From NCBI GenBank assembly GCA_008080915.1, contig VMDI01000041.1, forward strand, positions 1-53,877: a stretch of DNA of 53,877 nucleotides, written 5' to 3'. A program made the translations under genes and the position numbers. The DNA comes from Gammaproteobacteria bacterium. Its GTDB lineage: Bacteria > Pseudomonadota > Gammaproteobacteria > PS1 > Pseudothioglobaceae. The notes under the pieces were generated by a model. That model was not told the origin of the DNA. It did not search any database and saw only the letters and a program-made list of their open reading frames with translations. The number at the start of each line of letters is the position of its first letter. Positions within the stretch are counted from its first letter, which is position 1. Positions 1-8,530 of the stretch are shown piece after piece.

Positions 1-175
1 TGAAAATCATATTTGAGATGACTTTATTAGAATGAAGAGTTAATTGGGCATTAGGACCATCATTTTTGCCCTTAAATGTGTAAACTCTTCCATCATAATC
101 AGTAAGATTTAACGAGCCATACTTGATAGATTTAAGCGTTTCAATGAATGTTCGATTGATTTTATTTTTAAACAT
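1..175 (-). CDS. Partial CDS (C-terminus beyond window edge), N-terminus resembling cyclopropane-fatty-acyl-phospholipid synthase / SAM methyltransferase
   Basis: Minus-strand reading from ATG at 175: MFKNKINRTFIETLKSIKYGSLNLTDYDGRVYTFKGKNDGPNAQLTLHSNKVISNMIF...; open to the window edge; divergent from an FAD oxidoreductase/DUF1365 pair that commonly neighbours CFA-like methyltransferases. Confidence 0.5.
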   Translation of the reverse strand, partial: MFKNKINRTFIETLKSIKYGSLNLTDYDGRVYTFKGKNDGPNAQLTLHSNKVISNMIF

Positions 176-247
176 ATTCTGACCTCAAGAGATTACTTAT
201 TTTATGAAAATTTGGAAAAGATTGTTTGCAAATAACTATCAAAAACT

Positions 248-1504
248 ATGAAAATTGCGGTTATTGGCACGGGTATTTCCGGAATGAGTGCTGCGTACTT
301 TCTAAGTCAGAAACATGAGGTTAGTGTCTTTGAAAAAGAAGGCTATGTTGGGGGCCACTCCAGAACATTAACTTTTCAAGAAGATTCCAAAGAGATCAGT
401 GTTGATACTGGTTTTATCGTTTTTAATCACAAGAATTATCCAAATCTTTTAGCACTTTTTAGGCATCTTGAGGTTCCCACTATCAAAAGTAATATGTCTT
501 TTGGGGTTAGTATCAATAATGCATGGCTTGAATATGGAACCATGAAACTGAGCAACTTGTTTTCTCAAAAAAGAAATTTTTTCCGACCTTCATACCTCAA
601 GATGCTTCAAGATGTATTGAAGTTCAATAAAAAAGCATTGCTCTACATTGACAATCAGACTGATAAGACCATCGGAGATATGATTGAGGATTTAAAACTT
701 GGGGAGTGGTTTAAAAATTATTATCTTCTTCCAATGAGTGGAGCTATCTGGTCGACACCCGTTGAAGATATGCTTAATTTTCCAGCAGAGACTTTGGTAA
801 GGTTTTTTCATAATCATGGATTATTAACTGTAGATGAACAGCCACAGTGGTACACGGTTAAAGGCGGAAGTAAAGAATACGTGACTAGACTCACCAGGAA
901 TATTAAAAAAAATATTCAAACCAATCTCGCAGTAAGCTCTGTCACTAGAGATAAAAATTCTGCAACTATTACTGACTCAAATGGAGACAAACATCAATTT
1001 GATGCAGTTATCTTTGCATGCCACAGTGACCAGGCTTTAGCTTTAATTGCTAAACCTTCAAAAGAAGAAAAGTCAGTTTTGGGTCGAATTCAATACAAGC
1101 CAAATTCTGTTATTCTTCATCAAGATTCATCTTTCATGCCCAAGAGAAAAAGCGCTTGGTCAAGTTGGGTATATCTATCAAACAGTAATAAAGACAAAAC
1201 AAACAAGATGTCTTTGACTTATTGGATGAATAGTCTGCAGTCCCTTCAATCTAAAAAACCTGTATTAGTGACGCTTAATCCGAGCGTTAAACCCAAAGAG
1301 GAATTGATTATCAATGAACATATATTTGATCATCCTCAGTTCAATCAAGATGCTATTTCTGCACAAAAAGATATTCCTTTAATTCAAGGAGTTGATAAGT
1401 TTTGGTTTTGTGGAGCATGGCAAAAATATGGATTCCATGAGGATGGACTATCTAGTGCTATTAATGTCGTTAAAGATTTTGGAGTTAAATTGCCGTGGGA
1501 ATAA
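248..1504 (+). CDS. FAD/NAD(P)-binding amine-oxidase-like oxidoreductase
   Basis: N-terminal dinucleotide-binding motif MKIAVIGTGISGMSAAYFL, C-terminal WFCGAWQKYGFHEDGLSSA FAD-site motif. Confidence 0.85.
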   Translation: MKIAVIGTGISGMSAAYFLSQKHEVSVFEKEGYVGGHSRTLTFQEDSKEISVDTGFIVFNHKNYPNLLALFRHLEVPTIKSNMSFGVSINNAWLEYGTMKLSNLFSQKRNFFRPSYLKMLQDVLKFNKKALLYIDNQTDKTIGDMIEDLKLGEWFKNYYLLPMSGAIWSTPVEDMLNFPAETLVRFFHNHGLLTVDEQPQWYTVKGGSKEYVTRLTRNIKKNIQTNLAVSSVTRDKNSATITDSNGDKHQFDAVIFACHSDQALALIAKPSKEEKSVLGRIQYKPNSVILHQDSSFMPKRKSAWSSWVYLSNSNKDKTNKMSLTYWMNSLQSLQSKKPVLVTLNPSVKPKEELIINEHIFDHPQFNQDAISAQKDIPLIQGVDKFWFCGAWQKYGFHEDGLSSAINVVKDFGVKLPWE

Positions 1505-2268
1505 ATACACCCAAGTTAATTAACTGTGAGGTGATGCATCAGAGGTTGAGCCCCAGAAAGAATGCTTTTAAATATGATGTCTATTACTTAGGAATCCCCC
1601 TGTCTCAAATTGAAAGTAATGCTGTTAGCGAGATACTAAATCTTAATAGGTTTGGTCTGCACAGTTTCTATGAAAAAGATCATGGTTATAGAGATGGCAC
1701 ATCACTTAAAGCTTGGCTTTATGATATGTTTGATGCTTATAAATTTGAAAAACCGAAAGAAGTTTTTTTAATTTCTATGCCAAGAATTCTCGGGTATGTA
1801 TTTAATCCAGTTAGCTTTTGGTTTTGTTGGAATAGTAAGGATGAGCTCTATGCTGTAGTGAGTGAAGTTAATAATACTTTTGGTGAAACACATAGTTATC
1901 TGACCCATTTAGATGATAAAGATACAAACGGGGACTATGTGGCTAAAAAGGTGTTCCATGTATCGCCTTTCCTAGAAAGAGAGGGATACTATGATTTTCA
2001 ATTTTCACTCAGTGATGATTCAATCAAAATACATATCAATCTTTTTGATAGCAATAAGGAGAAAATTCTTTTAACTTCATTATCTGGAAAGTTTGATGAC
2101 TTAAACTCAATGTCATTAAAAAGGGCTTTTTTTAGGGTTCCTTTTGCGACAATGAAGTCAATTTTTTTGATTCATTTTCAAGCAGTTAAATTGCTATTGA
2201 AAAAGATTAAATTTATCTCAAAGCCCAAACAGCTAGATGATCGTTTTACAAAGAATGAAAAAGCTTAG
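1495..2268 (+). CDS. DUF1365 family protein
   Basis: Overlaps the upstream oxidoreductase; motifs MHQRLSPRKNAFKYDVYYLGIPL and PRILGYVFNPVSFWFC; GTG start. Confidence 0.85.
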   Translation: MGINTPKLINCEVMHQRLSPRKNAFKYDVYYLGIPLSQIESNAVSEILNLNRFGLHSFYEKDHGYRDGTSLKAWLYDMFDAYKFEKPKEVFLISMPRILGYVFNPVSFWFCWNSKDELYAVVSEVNNTFGETHSYLTHLDDKDTNGDYVAKKVFHVSPFLEREGYYDFQFSLSDDSIKIHINLFDSNKEKILLTSLSGKFDDLNSMSLKRAFFRVPFATMKSIFLIHFQAVKLLLKKIKFISKPKQLDDRFTKNEKA

Positions 2269-2340
2269 TTGTTCTAATACCTTTCAATTCTTAATGGGTA
2301 ATCTCTAACATCTAAATCTCATAAGGAATATACTTAAGCT

Positions 2341-2715
2341 GTGCTTCAAGAAATCAAACAATTTAGAAAAGACTTTTATAACGCACTTTACCACTGTCAG
2401 CAGACAGAAGGTGACGCGCCTGAATTTTTTACCTTGGAAAATGATGAGTTCTCAATTCAGAAGGCGAAAAGTGATGATGAGGAGAGAGTCTACAGAGGTC
2501 ATTTTAAAACCAGAGAACAGTATTTCTTAATCAAGTCAACATTTGACCCAAACCGAGAAATCGAGACATTAAGTTATTTTAAGACTGATGAAACTTATTC
2601 TAATCCAATTTTTTTGGGACAAGAGAGGTTGCAAGCAGGTCCTTGGCTTAAAGATGACGATATGGAAAATATTGGAGTCAATATCGTTGATGGAAAGTTA
2701 AATATCGATTACTAA
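2341..2715 (+). CDS. Hypothetical protein (124 aa)
   Basis: GTG-initiated ORF filling the gap between DUF1365 and the FGE-like gene, same strand. Confidence 0.55.
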   Translation: MLQEIKQFRKDFYNALYHCQQTEGDAPEFFTLENDEFSIQKAKSDDEERVYRGHFKTREQYFLIKSTFDPNREIETLSYFKTDETYSNPIFLGQERLQAGPWLKDDDMENIGVNIVDGKLNIDY

Positions 2716-2728
2716 ATAAACGTAGCAG

Positions 2729-3460
2729 ATGAAAAGTCATTTTGTATTTTTCACCATATTTATAACCATCTCATTCAGTCGTTTTTCTAATGCACAAATG
2801 ATTCAATTAGAATCATTTCAGATTGATGAAAAAGAAGTCAGCATAGGTGATTTCAGTCAATATATCAAATCTACCGGTTTTAAAACTAAAGCAGAAAGAG
2901 AGGGTGGGGGTTTGGTGTATGAATTTGGCTGGGAAAGAAAACCTGGATGGAATTGGCTAACCCCTTATGGACTCCCCGCCCAAGATGATGAGCCCGCGGT
3001 TCACATTACTTTTGATGAAGCTCAGGCATACTGCATCTGGAAAGGTAAAAGACTTCCAACTGAGAAAGAATGGATATCTGCGGCCTACACTGAGCAAAGG
3101 TTAAACCCTTCAGATGGATTTGAGAAGGGCAAGACTTATTCCTTTCCAACTGGTAACTCTCCAAGAGGTGCGAATTGCTTAGGGCAATGTGGTGATACCC
3201 CTGCCATTGATTATTCTCATCTACTTGATCGTGGAGTAGGGCATTCAAGAGTTGGCTCAACTAAAAGAGGGGTTAATGGTCTTTATGATATGGGGGCAAA
3301 TGTCTGGGAGTGGGTAGATATCAAAGATGCTTCTGAAAAAGGAACTAGAGGCGGTTCATGGTGGTATGGCTCATCACAAATGATGTCAGATTATGATGCA
3401 ACAAAACCCAGAGACATGGCAGTTGTATATATTGGTTTTCGCTGTTTAAAGCCTAATTAA
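2729..3460 (+). CDS. SUMF1/formylglycine-generating-enzyme-like domain protein with signal peptide
   Basis: Motifs PAVHITFDEAQAYCIWKGKRLPTEKEW, GLYDMGANVWEWV, RGGSWWYG, GFRC; hydrophobic N-terminus. Confidence 0.85.
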   Translation: MKSHFVFFTIFITISFSRFSNAQMIQLESFQIDEKEVSIGDFSQYIKSTGFKTKAEREGGGLVYEFGWERKPGWNWLTPYGLPAQDDEPAVHITFDEAQAYCIWKGKRLPTEKEWISAAYTEQRLNPSDGFEKGKTYSFPTGNSPRGANCLGQCGDTPAIDYSHLLDRGVGHSRVGSTKRGVNGLYDMGANVWEWVDIKDASEKGTRGGSWWYGSSQMMSDYDATKPRDMAVVYIGFRCLKPN

Positions 3461-4445
3461 AGATCATTGCAAAGAATTTATCAAACTCTCTCTTATTGGT
3501 TTCTCTGTTAGAAATAAATCGAACGTGGTTATCTGAGTTTGGGGTCAGTTCAATTCCCCATAATCCTCCGATCTCATTAGGGAGATTGGAATACCTTATG
3601 TCTAGAATTTGATTACGATTATTAGGATTGATTGCAATAAATCCTTGGCTAAACCATTTAAATCGCTCAATATCATTTTTTTGCAAGGCAGTTAATTTAT
3701 CCCGTAATTCGTAATTATCTAGATTGAATATATCAATACTATCGCCATTAAAATGTTGTTTTTTAGGACCTAAATTGACTGCATCCACAAAAAAACGATC
3801 TTTGGTTTTATAGATGATTTTCCATAGAATTAAATTACCAAAACTGGGTTTAACGCTAACCTCGATCGCATTGTGACCTCTTTGTTGGATAAGTTCATTT
3901 GCAAATTCAATCGCTCTTTGATGCTGAAACCATCCTAATGACAAATAGAAAATAGCCCAGATTAAAGATACTCTTGCGAGAAAGGGGCTTTTCTTTATTG
4001 CAGCAAGAGTAATTAAAACAACAATTGGGAGGGTAAACAATGGGTCAATGATTGAAATATTATTCCAAGAGAAACGATCATTGGTGAATGGCCAAAGTAG
4101 TTGAGTGCCATAACTTGTGCAGGTATCTAAAATTCCATGAGTTCCGTATCCAACTGATGCATAAAACCAGACCTGTTTGAAACTCAGAGTGACTCTTCTC
4201 TTAAATAGAGAGTAGAAAACTGATGCAAAGATTAAGCCACCAATTGGAATGAATACAAGGGAGTGAGTAAATTGCCTATGAAATTCCAAGAACAGAAGCG
4301 GATCTTGATCTGACTTTATCAATACATCTAAATCAGGTGACATTCCAGCAAAAAATCCGATAATTCCAATCGTTAATAGATTTTTTTTGCTCGATAGACT
4401 TTGAGATAGGCAGGCACCAATTGCGCCTTGACTTAAAGGGTCCAA
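3453..4445 (-). CDS. YdjM-like/DUF457 membrane-bound metal-dependent hydrolase
   Basis: MDPLSQGAIGACL...SPDLDVLI...HRQFTHSLVF...GTHGILDTCTSYGTQLLWPF with multiple TM segments; paralogous to 48982..49947. Confidence 0.8.
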   Translation of the reverse strand: MDPLSQGAIGACLSQSLSSKKNLLTIGIIGFFAGMSPDLDVLIKSDQDPLLFLEFHRQFTHSLVFIPIGGLIFASVFYSLFKRRVTLSFKQVWFYASVGYGTHGILDTCTSYGTQLLWPFTNDRFSWNNISIIDPLFTLPIVVLITLAAIKKSPFLARVSLIWAIFYLSLGWFQHQRAIEFANELIQQRGHNAIEVSVKPSFGNLILWKIIYKTKDRFFVDAVNLGPKKQHFNGDSIDIFNLDNYELRDKLTALQKNDIERFKWFSQGFIAINPNNRNQILDIRYSNLPNEIGGLWGIELTPNSDNHVRFISNRETNKREFDKFFAMIFN

Positions 4446-4563
4446 ATATCCTCCTAGTTTTTTTCAAATTATAGATAGATAATGACTCAAAATTTGGCAG
4501 TGTTTATGAGGTTTAAAAATATTTTAATTAGCATATATTCTTAGGATATAACTGGATAAATCA

Positions 4564-4809
4564 ATGGAATATAACATCGAACAAATTGAAGGAATTATCA
4601 CCTTCAAGAACCAAAATACCACACTTGGATTTGTGAGATTCAATGAAGAGGCTGAAATTGAGTATATATACGTTCAAAATGCCTATCGAAGACAAGGGCT
4701 TGGAAAGAAGCTTCTTAATTTGGTGAAAGAAACAACTGGAAAAGAAGTAACACCACAAGACCCAATAAGTCCTTTGGGCCATCAGTTATTTAAATCAATA
4801 AGGAATTAA
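4564..4809 (+). CDS. Short GNAT-fold N-acetyltransferase
   Basis: IEYIYVQNAYRRQGLGKKLLNLV matches acetyl-CoA binding motif A (RRQGLGKKL). Confidence 0.65.
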   Translation: MEYNIEQIEGIITFKNQNTTLGFVRFNEEAEIEYIYVQNAYRRQGLGKKLLNLVKETTGKEVTPQDPISPLGHQLFKSIRN

Positions 4810-4882
4810 TAGGTGCCGGAAGCAGGGACTTACGAGGAAACTTTGAGGAATAAATAGATTTCCCCACCTCCGACATGATCAT

Positions 4883-5173
4883 TTAGACACAGCCTGTTGG
4901 TTTAGGTAGGCCTCCATATTTTGTAATCGGTTTCATAGGACCAGTTAACCACATCTTAAACATGTCCTTCTTATCCATACCGATGAACTTAGCAAATACT
5001 CTTATAGCAGGCACAGTAGAATTTTCATCGTAGTACTCTCTTGCTTTCATGATTTGTTCAATTTTTTCTGGTGTTAATTCATAGTCATCAGCTTTTGCCA
5101 TTTCATGCATCACGTCTTCTGACCAATCAGCCATGCTCATTAAATAACCATCACCATCTCTTTCTAGTGCCAT
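4883..5173 (-). CDS. DsrC/TusE family sulfur-carrier-like protein with a single C-terminal Cys
   Basis: N-terminal GYL..M.DWSEDV, central YYDENSTVPAIRVFAKFIG, C-terminal arm GPMKPITKYGGLPKPTGCV; penultimate Cys present, upstream Cys replaced by Thr. Confidence 0.85.
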   Translation of the reverse strand: MALERDGDGYLMSMADWSEDVMHEMAKADDYELTPEKIEQIMKAREYYDENSTVPAIRVFAKFIGMDKKDMFKMWLTGPMKPITKYGGLPKPTGCV

Positions 5174-5361
5174 ACAACCTCCTTAACATTTGAGATCAGT
5201 TGGCCTTGAGTCTCAAAATAGCGTTTCGCGCTGATGTAATCAAAGGCGGGCGCCACCATATGAACGATATTAGCGTGGGATCCACTTTTAGTTGTGCCTT
5301 TTGGTGAACAATCGTAACAATCCTTGTCATCAACTCTGACCATTGCTTCCCAGTTCTTCAT
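5164..5361 (-). CDS. Hypothetical 65-aa protein with CxxC (CYDC)
   Basis: SD AGGAG upstream of ATG at 5361; 10-bp overlap with the start of the DsrC-like gene suggests translational coupling. Confidence 0.7.
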   Translation of the reverse strand: MKNWEAMVRVDDKDCYDCSPKGTTKSGSHANIVHMVAPAFDYISAKRYFETQGQLISNVKEVVWH

Positions 5362-5372
5362 TACATCTCCTA

Positions 5373-5477
5373 TTAAAAAATTAAAAAAGCTAAAACACTC
5401 ACTACAAAAAATAAACCTAGTTGAATATAGTGTTCTAGATCTCTATCAATTGCAATATGCCCATAACTTTCTTTCAT
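5373..5477 (-). CDS. Small 34-aa single-TM peptide
   Basis: Below the ORF-track cutoff. Minus-strand translation MKESYGHIAIDRDLEHYIQLGLFFVVSVLAFLIF*, GGAG SD upstream of ATG, just upstream of the 65-aa gene. Confidence 0.55.
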   Translation of the reverse strand: MKESYGHIAIDRDLEHYIQLGLFFVVSVLAFLIF

Positions 5478-5505
5478 ATGTAAATCTCCAATATAGTTAA
5501 CTTAC

Positions 5506-5519
5506 ACTAAATATTTAGT
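5506..5519. promoter_or_regulatory. Perfect 14-bp palindrome ACTAAATATTTAGT (candidate operator)
   Basis: Seen directly; intergenic between divergent genes; flanks AACTTA/TAAGTT extend the symmetry imperfectly. Confidence 0.4.
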
Positions 5520-5594
5520 TACTAAGTTATTGTTTTTCAATAGCAAAAGAAATACTTACAATGTGGGTATAAATCTATGACAAATATCATTTTC

Positions 5595-5617
5595 GTTTAA
5601 CTATAATTTAGTTAAAC
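5595..5617. promoter_or_regulatory. Perfect 9-bp inverted repeat GTTTAACTA-taatt-TAGTTAAAC (candidate operator)
   Basis: Seen directly; 24 bp upstream of the zinc-ribbon gene start. Confidence 0.5.
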
Positions 5618-5641
5618 ATATCAAATATTTCAGGAGAAAAA

Positions 5642-5833
5642 ATGGCAGCAACTTATCAATGTGACAAATGTGGAATGGCAGTTAATGCAACATGTGCAAA
5701 ATGTGATGAGCCTCTTGTCAATGATACAATTACAGTTGATGGAGAGGTAATCCAAGTTTCCAAGTGTCCAAATTGCGAGGGTATGATCAAATCCCCGCTA
5801 TGTTGTGGTCAGGACATGACCTGTCAGGCATAA
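5642..5833 (+). CDS. Cys-rich zinc-ribbon-like small protein (63 aa, nine Cys)
   Basis: CDKC, CAKC, CPNC, CC and TC motifs; SD AGGAG upstream of ATG. Confidence 0.8.
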   Translation: MAATYQCDKCGMAVNATCAKCDEPLVNDTITVDGEVIQVSKCPNCEGMIKSPLCCGQDMTCQA

Positions 5834-5884
5834 GTTATTTAAATTATTTTTTAAGCCCTTTAATGGGAGTAACTGTTTGTATCT

Positions 5885-7720
5885 ATGTTAATTAGTTCTA
5901 TTAAGAAAAAATCCACAGGGTTTGTCGCTTATTTCATTGTTGGATTAATCGCGCTTACATTTATCGTTACTGCACTCTATGGTATTGACTTTATGGGCTC
6001 TGGACAGACAGTGGCTAAGGTTGGTGATAAAGAGATATCAAAAACAGAATTTTTAAAAAATTTTGTACCTCAACAAAGAAACCTCCAGCAGCAACTTGGA
6101 GCAGAATACAGTACTGATATTGAAAATATTCTTAAACAAACGGTGATTGATCAAATGGTGAATTCACAAATTCTTTTTCAATATGCCCAGAATCATGGCT
6201 ATGTGACAACCCCAAAGGAAGTTCAGACTAATATCGCAAAAAATGAGGTCTTCTATAGAGATGGTAAATTTGATGTTGATCAATACAAAAAAATATTGAG
6301 GTTGAATGGATATTCAGTTCAAGAATATGAAGCTTCTCAGTTCCAACAACTTACCCAAGAACAACTCAGGTCAAACATCGAAAAATCGGCTTTTGTCACG
6401 GATTTTGAAAGAAAAAACGTAACTAGCCTTCTGAACCAAGAGAGAAAATTTGACTACCTAGAAATACCTGTTAAGGATTTTTCTGATCAAGTAAGTATCA
6501 CTGATTCAATGCTTAAAGACTATTTTGATAAAAACCAAGATAGGTTCATAAAACCTATGAAAGTGAGCGTTGATTTTGTAGAACTAAATCTTGATGAAGT
6601 TACAAAAAGTATTTCGCCATCAGATGATGATCTAGCAATATTATATGATGAGGAAAAAAATAGATTTTCGACTGATGAAGAGAGAAAAGCACAACACATA
6701 TTGGTTGAAAACAAAGTCACAGCTGATCAAGTGATAAGCTTAATTAACGAGGGTAAATCTTTTGAAGATTTAGCTAAAGAATATTCAATTGATACCGGTT
6801 CTAAAGATTCTGGAGGTGATCTAGGATTCTTTGGTATTGGTGTTATGGTGCCTGAATTTGAAACTGCTGTTTTTGCTATGAAGGAGGGAGAAGTAAGTGC
6901 GCCAATTAAGTCTGAATTCGGATTCCATGTTATTAAATTAAACAAAATTAAAGAGTCATCATTAAAGTCTTTTGATGAGGTTAAAGAGCAATTAGTTAAG
7001 ATCTATCAAAAGAATCAAGGGCAAAAAATGATATATGACCTGAGTGATGAGATGACAAACCTCGCTTATGAAGGCTCATTGGAGGAACTTGCTGAGAAGA
7101 TGAATTTAAAGCTTCAAACATCTGAACTTTTCTCTAAAACATCAAAATCGCCCAATAAGAAAATGATTAATGCTGCATTCTCTGATCCTGTCTTAAATCG
7201 CGGTGAAAATTCAGAGCCTATTGATCTAGGTGACGATAAGTTAGTTGTTCTTAGACTCAACAATCTCGAAAAATCTCGTAATTTGAATTTCGATGAGGTC
7301 AAGATTCAGGTTGAGGGTATTGTTAAAACTCAAGAGTCTAAAAAGTTGGCTGATAAATTAACTGATGAAATCATTACTTTAATTAGTGACAACCAAAAAA
7401 CAGATGAAATTCTGAAGAAAAATAACCTTAAGTGGACTTCAGTAGAGTGGACAAAGAGAGATAATCAGAAAGTCGATCCGAGCGCCATTGATCTTGCCTT
7501 TAAGGCACCAAAGCCAAATTCTAAACCCGGAATTAGTCTGAGTAAGAATTTAGGATCAAAGAATATGATAGTCCGTGTTAATGCGCTAAAGACTTCAGAC
7601 GAAAGTGCTGGAAATGTCGATAGACTCCTGAATACTTATGAGACTGATGAATTCTACCTGGCTACTTTGAAAGAGCTAAAAAAAGAAGCTAATATTGAGA
7701 TCTATCGCGATCGTTTATAG
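5885..7720 (+). CDS. ppiD: SurA N-terminal/PpiC domain peptidyl-prolyl isomerase, PpiD-like
   Basis: N-terminal TM anchor, [14 protein letters not shown], parvulin core AQHILVEN...[38 protein letters not shown]...[10 protein letters not shown]. Confidence 0.9.
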   Translation: MLISSIKKKSTGFVAYFIVGLIALTFIVTALYGIDFMGSGQTVAKVGDKEISKTEFLKNFVPQQRNLQQQLGAEYSTDIENILKQTVIDQMVNSQILFQYAQNHGYVTTPKEVQTNIAKNEVFYRDGKFDVDQYKKILRLNGYSVQEYEASQFQQLTQEQLRSNIEKSAFVTDFERKNVTSLLNQERKFDYLEIPVKDFSDQVSITDSMLKDYFDKNQDRFIKPMKVSVDFVELNLDEVTKSISPSDDDLAILYDEEKNRFSTDEERKAQHILVENKVTADQVISLINEGKSFEDLAKEYSIDTGSKDSGGDLGFFGIGVMVPEFETAVFAMKEGEVSAPIKSEFGFHVIKLNKIKESSLKSFDEVKEQLVKIYQKNQGQKMIYDLSDEMTNLAYEGSLEELAEKMNLKLQTSELFSKTSKSPNKKMINAAFSDPVLNRGENSEPIDLGDDKLVVLRLNNLEKSRNLNFDEVKIQVEGIVKTQESKKLADKLTDEIITLISDNQKTDEILKKNNLKWTSVEWTKRDNQKVDPSAIDLAFKAPKPNSKPGISLSKNLGSKNMIVRVNALKTSDESAGNVDRLLNTYETDEFYLATLKELKKEANIEIYRDRL

Positions 7721-8500
7721 GTCTGGACCCTTATCGTAAAAACTATAACCTGAATCTACATAAGTAACTTCACCAGTAATGCCTGAGGCTAAGTCAGAAC
7801 ATAAGAATGCAGCTGTATTACCAACCTCTTCAATAGTTACTGTTCGTTTAAGGGCAGAACTATCAGCAGCATAATCAAGTAGTTTTCCAAAATCTTTAAT
7901 TCCACTTGCAGCAAGTGTTTTAATTGGACCTGCTGATACAGCATTTACTCGAATACCTTTCTCTGGGCCCATTGCCGCAGCCATGTATCTAACATTTGCT
8001 TCCAATGATGCCTTAGCCACACCCATTACGTTGTAATTTGGAATGGCACGGATAGCCCCTAAGTAACTTAAAGTTAGAAGCGCACCATTTTCATTGAGCA
8101 TAGGTCTTGCTGCTTTTGCAAGAGCGGTAAAGCTGTATGAGCTGATTTCATGCGCTTGCGCAAATTTTTCTCGCTCAGTCACGTCAACATAGTCGCCTTC
8201 TAATTGGGATCTGTCAGCAAAAGCCACAGAATGGACAAGAATATCAAAGTTATCCCAGTGTTTTTTGAGATCTACGAAAGTGTTATTAATGTTTTCATCT
8301 GTTGATACATCACATTCGATGACAATATTTGAATTACAAACTTCAGCACATTTTTCAACTCGAGATTTCAATTTTTCAGTTTGGTAAGTTAGGGCAATTT
8401 CACAGCCTTGTTTAGCCATTGCTTCCGCAATACCCCATGCGATAGATCTGTTTGAAGCAACCCCAATAATTAAGGCCCTTTTACCTGCTAAAAAACCCAT
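7715..8500 (-). CDS. fabI: Enoyl-[acyl-carrier-protein] reductase (NADH)
   Basis: [39 protein letters not shown]...[14 protein letters not shown]. The track start (8668) is too far upstream; ATG at 8500 has a GGAGG SD. Confidence 0.93.
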   Translation of the reverse strand: MGFLAGKRALIIGVASNRSIAWGIAEAMAKQGCEIALTYQTEKLKSRVEKCAEVCNSNIVIECDVSTDENINNTFVDLKKHWDNFDILVHSVAFADRSQLEGDYVDVTEREKFAQAHEISSYSFTALAKAARPMLNENGALLTLSYLGAIRAIPNYNVMGVAKASLEANVRYMAAAMGPEKGIRVNAVSAGPIKTLAASGIKDFGKLLDYAADSSALKRTVTIEEVGNTAAFLCSDLASGITGEVTYVDSGYSFYDKGPDL

Positions 8501-8530
8501 GAAACCTCCGAAATATCTATAATTATGTTG

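Noticed and set aside
4561-4782. Minus-strand ORF 4561..4782
   Set aside because: Fully opposite the GNAT ORF, low-complexity hydrophobic translation, no SD.
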